A DNA stretch of 64,000 bases from positions 1,776,359 through 1,840,358 of the forward strand of contig JANAVB010044018.1 in the NCBI GenBank assembly GCA_029216955.1, given 5' to 3'. Positions 41,359 through 52,943 of the stretch are shown in pieces. The position numbers were made by a program, and so were the translations under genes. The notes under the pieces are model-generated. The model worked only from the letters and a program-made list of their open reading frames with translations. It was not told the DNA's origin and searched no databases. The stretch's first letter is position 1, and every line of letters begins with the position of its first letter. Source of the stretch: Iris pallida (taxonomy: Eukaryota; Streptophyta; Magnoliopsida; Asparagales; Iridaceae).

Positions 41359-42890
41359 TTGAATCAAATAGCTATATTCGGTAGCGATTATGAAAATGAT
41401 GATAATGGGCAAATTCAACTACGACGTTACAGTCAACAATCCATGAATATCATTCAGAAAGTGGGCTACAACTTCAGATCCAGATACAATGGTGGTAAGG
41501 GTATGCGAACTCCTATTCGCATACCCATACCGAAAGAAAAGTCCTTGCAATACTATAACAAAACAAAGCATGTGTTAGGTTACACTACGCCAATCTCAAC
41601 CACAAATATTTTTGAGTCTGATAAAGAAGAACGGTCTAACTCTTTTTACTCTTCATCGTGGGATTCACATACCAGCATAGGAAATGTCCATCGGATAACT
41701 CTATCTTTCAATATGGTGACAGCTGAATTCTCAGAGGATGATAATGACTCTACCGAAGCTTATGAGGAAGAACCTTGGGTACAATGGATGGATACTCACT
41801 GGAAACTTTGCTTCGAGCAGCGTGAACCATCCACTAAAGACGAGCTAATCCAAATTGACGTCAGAGACGAAGCTTCTACAAGGCCAATCTTTATCCGCAA
41901 AAGCCTTCCGGAAGTAGATAAACAAGAGCTGATCCAGCTTATTAGTGAATACATTAAAGTATTCTCCTGGAGCTACAAAGGTATGCACGGGCTAGATCCT
42001 CAGATTGCTACTCATAAGCTCAACATTCTGACAAATGCTAGACCAGTCAAACAATAGCAGCGACGGTTCAGACCAGATATGATGGATGCTATAAAAGCTG
42101 AATTCAAGAAGCTCATCGCCTACAATTTTGCCAGAGAAGAACATCATCCAGATAGGGTGGCTAATGTTGTCCCAGTTATTAAGAATAAGGGAAGATCCGA
42201 GTCTTTCAGGGACCTTAATACAGCTTGTCCCAAGGATGAATTTCCTCTTCCAATTACTAATGTCATGATCGATAATACCTATGGATTTGAGCAAATGTCT
42301 TTCATGGATGGGTTCTTTGGATATAATTAAATCAGGATGAATCCCGAGACGAAAAGCATATGCCTTTTCGCACTCCTCTAGGAGTCTATTGCTATACAGT
42401 TATGTCGTTCATTCTCAAGAACGCTAGTGCCACCTATCAGCGGGCTATAAGTACCATCTTTCGTAAACATTTACGGAAGATAGTCGAATGCTACATCGAC
42501 GATGTTGCTGTCAAAAATTGTCTAAAGGAAGATCACATCCAAGACTTAAGAACTATTTTCGATCTAATGCGCTAGAATTAATTCAAAATGAATCCCACCA
42601 AGTCATTTCTAGGAGTCTCTAGTACAAATTTCTCGGATTCATTATTACCTCTAATGGTATACACGTTGATCTCGAAAAAGTCAAAGCCATTCAAGAGATG
42701 CGTCCTCCATATATCCTAAACGGGCTACGAGGATTCCAGTGACGACTTGTGTACCTCAGGAGATTTATCTCAAATCTCTCTGGACGATGTAGACCGTTCA
42801 GTCAATTTCTGAAGAAAGGTGTGACTTTCATTAGGACTGATGAATGTCAGTAAGCATTTAAAGACATAAAATGATACCTAATGAACCCTC
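41359..42890 (+). pseudogene. Linker end, reverse transcriptase and RNase H start of element C
   Basis: The linker end (IQLRRYSQQSMNIIQKVGYN, then SSSWDSHTSIGNV) leads in frame into the RT N-terminal block EPWVQWMDTHWKLCFEQREP. A TAG (42055-42057) and a TAA (42328-42330) both stand where F has Gln. RT motifs visible are CPKDEFPLPIT, MSFMDGFFGYN and the catalytic CYIDDVAVKN (near 42490). Further frame changes follow. RNase H begins with LKKGVTFIRTDECQ and is cut by F's LTR. RT copies element RNA into DNA; this copy is dead. Confidence 0.88.
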
Positions 42891-44320
42891 TGTTTGCCAT
42901 TGATTGTAAAAGTACAGAACAGTTTTATGGGAGGACTGAACTTAGACTCATAATACAAACTCGCTTGTTCAAAGAAAGCTTAGGGACGAAAACCTAGGTA
43001 CAGCAATCTAAGTACAATTGTTTATTTTTGATTCTGGGGGTGACGATAGAGGCTCGGGAAGGCGACGGCAGCCCTACCTTACTCCTTGGACGATCGGTAT
43101 GCAGCCTTGGCTCCTGTGACGAGATGGTTGGTGTTGATGAAGAAATGCTCCTCCTGCTCTCCTCGTATTGCTCTTCTGGCTTCTCTCTCTTTCTGGATTG
43201 ATCTCTGTGGATTCTTCTTTCTGACTATCGGGGGAGCCTCTCTGTATGTGCGTATCTCTTCCTTTGACAGTATATATTTTCACAAGGGAATGGCACCTTA
43301 CAATTTATAATAGTGGGATAAGATCATTGGGGTTGCCAATGATTGCCTCTTGGAGATGGCGGCGGCCTGTAGATTGGTCAATCTAGGCCATTCGTTTTTG
43401 ATTGTGATGAATCCGAACCATTGAGTGTAGATTACACCAAATTCCATCAGCAATTAATGCTGATTGGAATAAATCTTTCTCGTAAATAATCTGTGAATAA
43501 ATAAGATTTATTCTCCTGCCACGTGTCCCAGATTATTGGGATTTGACCCAATCTTTGATTGCAATAAATCTGAGAAATTGATCGGCTTAGGACACGTGTC
43601 TTAGGAGCCACTGGGGGGATCTGAACCGCATGACGAGTGAGCCGCATATGATTTTAGGCCGCATATGGTTAGGGCCACGTATCAGGGCTGCCTGGGTAGT
43701 GGCCCTCCCTCGAGCCTTTGAACCACATGGAGGTGATCATTGCGAGCCGCATAGGGATACATCCGCCTGAGCCGTATAGAAATGGTCCTCTTGAACTGCA
43801 TGGGAAGGCCTCTGCTTGAGCCGCATGAGACTGTCTCGGCCTGAGCCGCATAGGACGGCTTCATTCTGAACCGCATGAGAAGTCTTTGCTCGAGCCGCAT
43901 GAGGCTGTCTCGGCTTGAGCTGCATAGGACGGCTTCATTCTGAACCGCATGAGAAGTCTTTGTTCGAGCCGCATACGAACGCCCACGTGGCAAGGCCACG
44001 TGGCATTTTTATGGCTCTCGGGGGATTTGTGTCAGAGATCTCTCTCTCTTCCCTAGAAGTCTGTCATTATGACAGAGTCATAATTACTTCTTTTTGTGTC
44101 AGGGCTGTCACTTTTTCAGAGTTGTCAGCCGTCAAAACAATTAATACGAGAGGGCAGAGGAGAGGGCTGTCCCGCCACGTGTCTTCTGAGCTGCATGGGA
44201 TGTCTTGGGCCGCATAGTCCCTTATACCGCATGACTCTCTGAGCCGCATGGGCTTTCTGAGCCGCATGTGGTTCCTTGGCCGCTTGGGTCATTTTCTTTA
44301 ATATTTTCCATGCTTCTACA
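42891..44320 (-). repeat. 3' LTR of element F
   Basis: On the minus strand it opens TGTAGAAGCATGG next to the polypurine tract and closes GGCAAACA at 42891. A TATA box (TTATAAATTG) lies near 43301-43310. The part from 43,620 to 44,290 is packed with GCCGCAT words. Frames reading Arg-Leu-Arg-Pro and Ala-Ala-Gln repeats here come from these words and are not genes. Confidence 0.93.
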
Positions 44321-44335
44321 AGACCCCCTTCAAAG
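44321..44335 (-). other. Polypurine tract of element F
   Basis: The minus strand reads CTTTGAAGGGGGTCT just before the LTR start. This is the same sequence as in element B (13360-13372). Confidence 0.88.
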
Positions 44336-44659
44336 TTTTCAATTTGCAAAATTAAAATACTTTGAATAAGAAGCATGGCTATGTTATTCTAGCTTTATAT
44401 GAAACCCTGACCGCATAGAGATCTTGGCCGCATAGATTGTTCAGCCGCAGGAGTGTCTCATCCGTATAGCTCTTTGCTATGTCATTTTTGCCACGTATGG
44501 CAATCTTTTGCATTTAAATGTTGTTGATTTGCTGTCAGCTTTAAAGGCCACTTTTTGGTGCGGGATCCGAGGAGCTTGGCCTCCATTTTCGACGGCTTAT
44601 TTTGATAACCGAAGAGTCGGTCTGCGTGTACGTACGGGGATCGAAACGCTTCACTCTTG

Positions 44660-44670
44660 TTTATAAATAT
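44660..44670 (+). promoter_or_regulatory. TATA box of the F antisense gene
   Basis: GTTTATAAATATGG lies about 100 bases before ATG 44768 and is followed by a pyrimidine-rich stretch (ACTTCTTTACCTTCTCC) usual at plant transcription starts. The nearer ATG at 44669 overlaps the TATA box and is unlikely to be used. Preserved in the second copy at 60987-60996. Confidence 0.72.
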
Positions 44671-44767
44671 GGATGACTTTGGCCGGAGGGACTTCTTTAC
44701 CTTCTCCTTCGTTCACTCTTTTTGCTGTCTCCTCTTTCTGATCTTTTTTGTCCGCCCGTCGAAGCAA

Positions 44768-47700
44768 ATGGCTCCTAAGTCTTCCAAAGTCGTCTCCGCC
44801 ACCGTGAAGGACAAGAGGGTGACGTCTTCGTCGGCCGTCGAGCCCGAAGCGCCCGAAGTGCCCTCTGATGTTCGTCCTGCTTTCAATGGTAAGGGTTGCA
44901 TTTGAATCTTGAGAACCCATGGCTCTGTTGCATATTTTTGCACAAGCCTCCACCCATGTTGATGGCAGAGCCGCATATGCTGTATGGGCCGCATGACCTT
45001 CTCATACCCGAGCCACATAGAAAATATCCCATGTTTGAACCGCATGAGAAGTATTTAAGTCTCTAGATAAAAACCGCATAAAGTCTCCTCTGAACGGAGC
45101 CGCATATGTTTCTAGCAGGCTGAACCGCATGGCATTTTGCGCCGCATGAGCTCTTCTGTTAGAACTGCATATATTCATCTGATCCGCATAAGCTATCGAG
45201 CTAGTGTCATATGGAACTCCCGTCTGATTTGGGCCGCATGAGACTGTGTTGACTCGAACCGCATAGGCTTCCTCGAAACCGTATCTCCTGAGACCCAATT
45301 GGAATGGAGCCGCATAAGGCTTTGTTGACCCGAACCGCATAGGCTCGTGGGAGCTTCTTTATTCAGTGATTTTTTTCTTTAACCATCTTTTAATCATGTT
45401 TCTCTTTGTCCTTTTTTTCAGTGAACCTTCCAACCAACCCAGCAGGAGAGCTTCTTGTGGGTTCAGCTCAGTTCGCCGTGGTCGTGCGGCTTGATGACTT
45501 AATCCGTCGTATAGTGGATCAGCTTCCTACTAATGAACCTAGGGAGAGGGTGGCTGCCATTAATAACCAACCTTTCCACTTCTTTGTTCAATGATGAATT
45601 CGGAGAAGCTGGATGGAGAATATCTGAAACCGTCTTTTCTCTTTGGGGACGCCTTTTTCCATAAAGAACTCCCGATTGCTGGATGTTTCAGAGCACTGGG
45701 ATTTTTCTGTAGACGGAGTAGAGATTCATATCTCCGAGATGGAGCGGCATTATCCTCTTTCATGGTTTAATATGGTACCGTTGGACAGGACAATGGTGGG
45801 CTCCCTGACTCCTACCCAACATGGAATATTTGTGAGCAACATCCACTACAACAGGCGCACGGGTTTAGTATATGCGGGCAAGGAATCAGTGAGTCGGACT
45901 ATGATGGGGCTGCTCCCTGTCACTTTTGTAAACATGACCGGCCCTAATTTTACTTTCACTCTAGCTGATACCATTCTGAATCAGCTTGCTCACAAGGGGT
46001 CTTATCCCGTAGGCAGGTTGTCGCTGCTGAACTGGATCAACCCCATTCCCACATGGGCTAATCTTACCTCATGGATCTTGAGGAAGTATGGGAAATACCT
46101 TCGGGAAATTGACCTCTACTACGCCGTCAGGGGTACCTGCTACGGGTTGCCCATTAACAAGCCTTTGTTTATGGCTCTTTTGGAGCTGTATAATCGGCGT
46201 ACAGGGACTTTCTTTGCCCCCGGAGGAGAGCTGGGGCTTGCTCTCCATGAGATGCACGCTGTTTCTAGATTGCCGTGGGGAAGTGAAGCTTTTGAAGCAT
46301 ATACACCGACGAACGAAGAATTCGAAGACCTGGATCGACGATTTCCTGGTTTCGTTGTCGTGTACCAAGAACTATTGTGCCATCATAGCGCCTGCCACCA
46401 GATGGCTATCAAGAAAGAAAATAGCTCAGAAGGGAGCGCCCCTCACACTACGGCCTGGGTTTTGTATCTTTTCAAGTTGCGTCCCTCCGGCCAAGTTTTG
46501 TCTCGACATCCTCGAACCCCGGAGGAGGTGAAGGACACGATGTTGAAGGTCAAAAGGTTGAGGTCTACCCGTGACCGGTTCGGAAGTCGCACTGACTCCC
46601 TCAGTTACTTCCACTATGGTACCCAGGAGATGTCCGATAAAGCGATTTTAGCTGGGTTCTTGATGGTGTGGCTACGCAATTGCGTAGTCTCGGGTGGCGC
46701 GGGTTCTATGGAAAGGATCAGCCGCCATTTCATTCTTCCTGCTGTAAAATTGGTCTTCAAGGTAAGACTGGCGCTCCTCCCGGCCATGGTGTGTAGCGTA
46801 CACCACGGCCTTCGCGCCTTTTCATCCAAAGTCATTGCTCGTGATGTGACGATGCACTTTAAACAGATAGAACTACCATACCACTACCTCATGGGGTGGT
46901 TATTATTGTACTACCGGTCGTTGATGAGGCCAGGAACCGAAGAAGATGTTACTACTGCCGACGCCTTCATTTTTCAATACTGTCACCAGCCTTGGGAACA
47001 CGATACTATGCCGGCCTGCCGGAGGGCGTTGGCGAGGGTTGACGGGCCCGAGTTCTTCGTATCTTTCCCTGAATTCACCCCTAGAGAAGTGAGGAGGTAC
47101 ACGTTGACGGCGTTGACCCTCCCCAACTTTTATCTGAGAAGATGCTTCTTTGGTTACGCAACATCCGCCCTGCGCACCTGGTGTACCGTTATCAGAATAA
47201 AGTATACCTGGAGCCTTATCTGCCCAGTAGATTTTCCCGTCAGTTTGGGTATAGTGAATTGTTCCTGGATCGTCCTAGTGCTTGCTTAAGCTTTGAGGGC
47301 TGTATACTTGATGGCGTCCGGGCTTGGCATTATTATAATACGACCCATACCCGAGCCAGCTTCTCAGTCCCCGATGCCAAGATGGCAGGAGATATCTTGT
47401 ATATAGCGACCCTTTATCATGTTGCAGCGAGCAAGCCTCCTGTCGATTTTGATATAAATACTAGCTTCATCGCTGGCACCGGTTTGGCTGAGAAGCCAGA
47501 GGGATCCAAGAAGAGGAAGAGGGGGGCGAACAGGGTTCCTGTGCCGGACTCAGAGTCCACCAGGGCGGATGAGGAAGATGACTACCAAGATGCCGATGAC
47601 TCATCTCATTCTTCGGACGAGGAAGTTGGGAATCAACCCCCTGTCGTGCCGACTGAAAGGGCTGCGGGTCAACCGTCTACTTGGTCTGACGCGGTGGTGG

Positions 47701-49366
47701 AGGATCAACCATCTACGGTACCTGGTCCTTCGCATAAACGAAGCAGGCGCGTGACTATTGCTGACGATCGAACCTATTCCACGAAGCACGCTGCGGTAAG
47801 ACGTCGCAGGCTGTTTGTTGTTGATGTGGACGTTGTTCCTGAGGTGATTTGGGCTTCGGCTGTTCGCTTTCTTCTTCTTTTATGTTATGGCCTAATCATT
47901 TGTTTCTTTTGCTCTTTATAGGCGTCGGATGAGCTCGCTCCTCAGGACTCGATTACCGAGGCTGACCCGGTCCTGTCTCATTTAGTCAGTGATGTGTGCA
48001 CCGCTATCATTGCTGCTGGAGTGCTTCCGGTTACGGTCGAGGATTTCCAACTTGCTGGGACCTCAACCCAGGGGGATGGGGGCTTTACCGCGCCCGTCCC
48101 TGAGACATCCGAACCCCAACATGATGACTTTGTGGGTGGGGAAACTACGCCGGTTGTGAACGAGCCGTCGCCCCTACGCTCTTCCCCTGGTAATACAAAT
48201 CAAACCATAGCTTGTGAATGAGCCTATGTATTTCGTCATCTTATCTTTCAGATTATGTCGACTAACGGTTGCTTTGGATGTTCAGATCCCAACCCTTCAT
48301 TGCCAGTGATGGATATTACCGAATCAGCCCTACTGGAGAGGGCCTGACGGAACCTCCCTGTATCGAGGGACCTTCGTCTGGGTCGAGCTCGGGGTCCCAG
48401 GTAGCAGTACAGCTGGGACAAGGGACGATGCTCCCTGTGTCCTCCTCTGCGAATGTAGTTTCGGGGGTCAACCTTTCCTCACTGCCGAGCATCCAGGCTC
48501 TTCGGGCGGCGGAAGAGGAGTTAGCCACCATTCAGGCATCTTTTCGTACGGAATTTGCTTCCTTGGTGGCGGGTACAGTAACTTCTGAAGCTGCTCCTTC
48601 GGTACCGTCTGCCACTCTTCCTCTGACGCCGTCCTCTACAGAGGTCTTGGATGAAGCGTTACATGACTTGGTTGCCAGTTTTCATCGCCACCTAAAGAGG
48701 GGGATCGAGGCAGCAGTGGAAAGGGGGACTCCCTTTACTCTGGCCCGTCGATGTGCCGGTGGCCAGATTAGTATCCTTAAGACACTCCCTAACGGAGGGG
48801 AACTGGCTGCGCTTCTGGAGCTTAAGCTATTAGAAGCTGATCGTCTCGTGGCCCAGTTTCGCATGTTGCAACAGACTGATTTACCCGCGGTCATAAATCA
48901 AGAGTGCAACTTTCTCATTGTCGCGGTGGAGAAGGTGATGGCTGCCCGGGAATCGCTCAAGCCGACTATATTGGAGGACCGCCGGGATTTGACCCGGTTG
49001 TACGATCAGTGGAGCCGTCGGGCTGACGATTGTGCGGCTCGGGAAGCGGCTGCCTCTCGCGGGGTGACCGACACCCGGGAACAAATCCTCGAACTCCAGA
49101 GAAAGTTGGTCTTCTTGGAGTCCGAGCTGGAAGCTGCTTGTACTGAAAAAGGAATTGCCATCCAGGAAGCTGACAAGCTTAGCAGGGCCTCCGCCAATCT
49201 AGAACTTGCCCTGAAGAAGATAGAGACCAACTGGCAGGCCTATATGTATCTGAATGATGCGGAGCAACTATCACAAGTGGCCGAGCGCCGAGCTAAACAG
49301 AGGCTTGATCGGGGGACTGTCTTGGTGAGAGACCGGCTCATGGAATTGTGCAATGCCGAACTGTAG
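44768..49366 (+). CDS. Antisense gene of element F: plant-mobile-domain-like region, nuclear-type linker and coiled coil
   Basis: Exon 1 starts MAPKSSKVV. A GT..AG intron (44889-45421) joins it in phase to VNLPTNPAGELLVGS. The main exon (to ~47843) has blocks YNRRTGTFFAPGGELGLAL, LHEMHAVSRLPWGSEAFEAY, VKLVFKVRLALLPAMVCSVH and LPYHYLMGWLLLYYRSL, which resemble the plant mobile domain (PMD) fold. Then follow basic KKRKRGANR and acidic ADEEDDYQDADD. A 78-bp intron (47844-47921) and a third intron starting at 48190 lead to a coiled-coil exon ending at 49366 (QILELQRKLVFLESELEAA). Lesions are indels near 45,590-45,650, a 1-bp deletion near 47,097 (relative to the G copy) and a frame change near 48,345. 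PMD assignment is by eye; B has a counterpart without a visible PMD. Confidence 0.68.
47844..47921 (+). other. 78-bp intron of the F antisense gene
   Basis: Donor CCTGAG|GTGATT and acceptor CTTTATAG|GCGTCGG join the flanking codons in phase zero (VVPE to ASDELAPQ). The intron has a T-rich 3' half. The B antisense gene has an intron of the same length before its coiled-coil exon. Confidence 0.78.
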
Positions 49367-49451
49367 TTGGCCTTTTCTTGTTGTTTTGTTTCTGTTTTTT
49401 TTCTTTCTGAAGGGGACGTGATCCCGTAATATGTAATACTTTTTTCTTCCT

Positions 49452-49466
49452 TCAAAATAAAGAGTA
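49452..49466 (+). terminator. Poly(A) signal of the F antisense gene
   Basis: CAAAATAAAGAG, about 90 bases after the stop at 49366, preceded by a T-rich stretch. A usual place for a plant polyadenylation signal. Confidence 0.6.
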
Positions 49467-49529
49467 CTTTCAATTCTACCCTTCATTTGTATTGCCTACA
49501 GCGCCTGTGATATTATGGTGATGTTCTTC

Positions 49530-50575
49530 CCCGCATAGGAGATATATTTGTGGACCTGTTACCCATGGCATACCTTGGTTTTAGGTACAGATAACAAGCT
49601 TTGGTCAGGATACCTGAAACGGCCATGGCAAAGTGGTCATGGGTGCTCTTGGTATTGGAAAAAGGAATGCCGTAGAGCAGCTGGGCTCCTGGGGCATGAT
49701 GAGATGGTATGTTTGTGCTAAGAAACTTAGCTGAGGATATTTGTGGGCCTATTATCCTTGGCGTACCCTGGTTTAAGATACGGATAATAGGATGAAGGGG
49801 AACAGACATACTTGCTCAGAGGTAATGAGGACATGGCAAGCAGGAAAGTTTTTTAGACGTAGAGTTTTCCTACTCAGAGGTAATGAGTACATGGCAGGAG
49901 TGAACTCGACGGAGGGTATTGGTGGTCAACAGAGGACATTTGTGGTCAACAGAGGATATTTGTGGTCAACAGAGGACATTTGTGGTCAATAGAGGACATC
50001 TGTGGGCCTATTACCCTTGGCGTACTCCGGTTGTGGGTACAGATAATAGGTCGAAAGGGGATCATCATACTTATTCAGAGGTAATGAGGACATGGCAAGT
50101 ATGAAGGTTTCTTCGACGGAGCCTTCCCATTCAGACGTAATGAGGACAAGACAGGAGTGGGCTCAATAAAGGAGGGCACATAGAACGACTCAGAGGTAAT
50201 GAGGACATGGAAGTTCTATGTAAGGGGTGATTTGTTTTTGGCGGAAGTGGGACGACTCAGAGGCAATGAGGATATGGCCGTTTTGGAAATTTGTGGATCG
50301 ATTACCCTTTTTTGTGCACTGAAAGTGCGGGTATTGGATCATGAGGGAGGATCTCCTCCAGGAAGGAAGTTCAGAGGTATGATCATACATAACTTTCTAT
50401 CTGAAAGAGTGACCGAGATGTTAGTTCAGAGGCACCAGCGGGTACATGACTCAAGAATCTGGACAATGGTGAGCGTGAGTTCAGCGGTACCAGCGGGTAC
50501 ATGACTCGAAAATCTGACAAACTATGAGGGTGAGTTCAGTGGTATCAGCGGGTACATAACTCAATAGTTTGGAGA
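49530..50575 (+). repeat. Composite repeat spacer between antisense gene and pol of F
   Basis: At least four repeat families alternate. One is CTCAGAGGTAATGAGGACAT (about six copies from 49,813 to 50,275). One is TGTGGTCAACAGAGGACATT (four near-tandem copies, 49,920-50,005). One is TGTGGGCCTATTACCCTTGG (about three copies). The last is GTTCAGCGGTACCAGCGGGT (three copies, 50,420-50,560). There is no gene here; frames are by-products of the repeats. Confidence 0.85.
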
Positions 50576-50584
50576 ATGTTGTTT

Positions 50585-51830
50585 AGACATAATATTTCTT
50601 CAGAAACTTATCGTTGACGGACAACATGAGCAAGTCTCCGTTTTGCTTAGCGAGGCGATAAGCATCGTTGGAGAACACGGCCTCGATGACAAATGGACCT
50701 TCCTATTTTGGCTGGAACTTGCCGGCGGTCTTGTGAGTCATGACCATTGGCCCCCGGACTGCCAGAACAAGATCGCCCACTTGGAATATTCTGATTTTGA
50801 CCTTCTTGTTGAAGGCTCCTGAGATGCGTGCTTGGTATAGCTCGATCCTTTGCTGAGCTAGGAGACGCTTTTCATCTAAGGCCTCCAACTCTTGTAGTCG
50901 ACGTCGGTAGTTGTCATCCGTCGTCAATTAATAAGTGAGGGCGACGCAGAGTGAGGGTATTTGAGTCTCTAATGGGAGAACTGCCTCACTCTCGTATTCT
51001 AGAGAGAATGGTGTGTTCCCGGTAGCTGTTCGGACTGTAGTACGGTACGCCCATAAACACTCGCCGAGTTTCTCGTTCCAGTCGTGCTTGTTGGAGGAGA
51101 CAAACTTCTTGAGGAGTTTGATGATTATTTTGTTGAATGCCTCTGCCAACCCGTTCGCTGCCGGGTTGTACGGTGTCGAAGCGACATTCTGAATACGGTG
51201 CTTATCGCAAAACCGATAGAAAGTGTGGCTTGCAAACTGCGGACCATTATCATGGATGATCCTTCGGGGCAGTCCAAAGCGGTAGATGACATAATGCTTA
51301 AGGAAGCTGATCACGTTTGAAGTCTTGACTTCTGCGAGTGGGATAGCTTCCGTCCACTTGGAGAAGTAATCAGTGATCGCAAGTATGAAGCGATGTCCTC
51401 GGGAGGAAGGTGGGGTGATTGGACCAATAATATCCATTCCCCATGCTTCGAATGGCCAGGATGCCACTGTCGGATGTAGAAATTCGGATGGTTGGTAAAT
51501 AAAGTCCACGTGGACTTGACGGTCTTTGCATTTTCTAGCATAATTTATCGCATCTACCACCATCATGGGCCAATAGTAGCCCATTCGTCGAAGACGGTCC
51601 TGTAATTTAGGACCGGGCTGGTGGACCCCGTATATACCGTCATGAGCTTCTCGTATGGCTTCTTTGGCTTCTGCGTTTGACAGACACCGAAGCAGTAATC
51701 CGTCGTAGGAGCGGCGATACAGCATTTTTGTCTCTGTATCGTAGAAGAATCTGAGAGAACGCCGTCTGATGGAAGTGGCTTCCATTGGGTTCTCGGGCAG
51801 GATGTCGTAGACGACGAAGTCGATGAATGG
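50585..51830 (-). pseudogene. Integrase of element F
   Basis: The zinc-binding domain reads HDGIYGVHQPGPKL, then CKDRQ, where the second Cys of the HHCC site has become Arg. The DDE core has GMDIIGP, IIHDNGPQF and NGLAEAFNK, so all three catalytic acids are kept. The C-terminal domain (FQVGDLVLAVRGP, then EGPFVIEAVFSNDAYRL) ends near 50,585. In-frame stops stand at 51831-51833 (TAA, before this segment), 50928-50930 (TAA) and 50703-50705 (TAG, at the place of Trp). Integrase would insert the DNA copy; here it is disrupted. Confidence 0.9.
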
Positions 51831-52943
51831 TTATCTCCAATCTGGGGCATCATCGATCGTGTGGGCGGAATAACTCACCACGAATTGCACATTGTTCTTG
51901 GGACAGACCAGTTCGTGGCCTATCACATCCACTGATTGGCGATCATAGTTTGGAACTGCTAGGGAAGTGGCAAGACCAGCTAGGGCATCAGCTTCGATAT
52001 TTTGGAGTCTGGGGACATGTTCGATGAAGAACCCCTCGAATGACGAGATGATGTCAATCGCTGTTTGGTGATAAGGGATCATGTCTTCGTGGCGGACTTC
52101 GTATGAGCCCCGGATCTGATTGATGATTAGTTGGGAATCGCCGTATGCTTCAAGGTATTCTACCCCCAGCTCTCTTGCAAGTTGGAGGCCAATGACCAGA
52201 GCGTTGTACTCGACCACATTGTTAGAACAGGGCTGTGTGAGGGAATAAGTACGGTCAATCACCAATCTGGAAGGGGAGACCAGCACTACCCCGACTCCGA
52301 CGACTATATTGCCTTTAGGTCTGGTCCTCGAAGCACCGTCGAAGAACATTCGCCATATAGCCTCATGAGAGGTTGCATGCGAGTCGGCGACCTCATCTGG
52401 GATCTCTTCATATATTCTGCAGGACTCCGAGCCTGGGTGGGCTGCTAAGAAGTCTGCCAGGGCTTCACCTTTGACTACCTTTTGGGGGACGAAGATCATA
52501 TGATAAGGGGACAGCAATATTGCCCATGTAGCGAGGCGAGAGCTGAGTGCCCCTGGTTTAGTCATGAGGACCCTGAAAGGGTTGACTCGTGAGATCACAT
52601 GTATCGCTTGTCCGGTGACATAGTACCGCGTTTTCTGAATGGCGAACACCAGGGCAAGGCATTCCTTCTCCACAGCGGTGTATCGGTACTCTGGCCCAAT
52701 CATCATTCGGCTGAGGTAATATATGGCTTGCTCATGGCCTGCATCGTTGTTTTGTACGAGCAGAGCCCCGAGGGAATGTTCTATTGCTCGTACATAGAGC
52801 AGGAATGGTTTTCCAGGAACCGGGGCCACCAAAACTGGAGGATTTGACAAATTTTCTTTGATGCTGTCGAAAGCACGCTGACATTCCTCGTCCCATAAGA
52901 ATGAGACTCCTTTCTTCATGAGGTGCATGAACGGTCGGCATCA
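51831..52943 (-). pseudogene. Dual RNase H region of element F (gypsy RNase H plus archaeal-type aRH)
   Basis: The first RNase H segment starts KKGVSFLWDEECQRAF and contains TAVEKECLALVFAIQKTRYY. Where Ty3/Gypsy enzymes usually have a TDH-type Asp, it reads SRVN, so this domain looks catalytically degraded. A second RNase H follows: MFFDGASR, NVVEYNALVIGLQLA, EAYGDSQLIINQI and IEADALAGLA keep the D-E-D-D set. A tandem second RNase H of this type is a mark of the Tat lineage. The first domain may act only as a connection to RT. TGA at 52941-52943 separates it from RT. Confidence 0.88.

Larger units (their letters stand above)
40249..42890 (+). mobile_element. Element C: fragment of a Tat-like Ty3/Gypsy element
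   Basis: The fragment begins inside the gag-protease boundary, directly at element E's LTR, and ends in the RNase H start, directly at element F's LTR (42891). Protease, linker and RT are present. Its protein is closer to element B than to F over the shared protease region, so it represents the kind of pol that B has lost. It carries several stops and frameshifts. Its 5' part is not found on the left side of E in this window, where element D intervenes. Confidence 0.88.
43620..45350 (+). repeat. Dispersed GAGCCGCATG-type words, about 40 copies
   Basis: Words of the form G(A/G)(A/G)CCGCAT(A/G) recur at irregular 15-60 base intervals through the LTR, the strip between LTR and antisense gene, and the first intron of that gene. 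They are mostly on the plus strand. The second copy of the region has them at about 59,945-61,680. They are nearly absent from gag and pol but recur in ORF1 (58,540-58,870). Confidence 0.92.

Noticed and set aside
43669..44270. Several open frames with Arg-Leu-Arg-Pro or Ala-Ala-Gln repeats in the F LTR (and again at 59,995-60,610)
   Set aside because: They arise from the GCCGCAT word in different frames, overlap one another and have no start context or domain.
43620..45350. Possible CRISPR-like array because of the recurrent short word
   Set aside because: The word is only 7-10 bases, spacing is irregular, the setting is a plant retrotransposon, and there are no cas genes.
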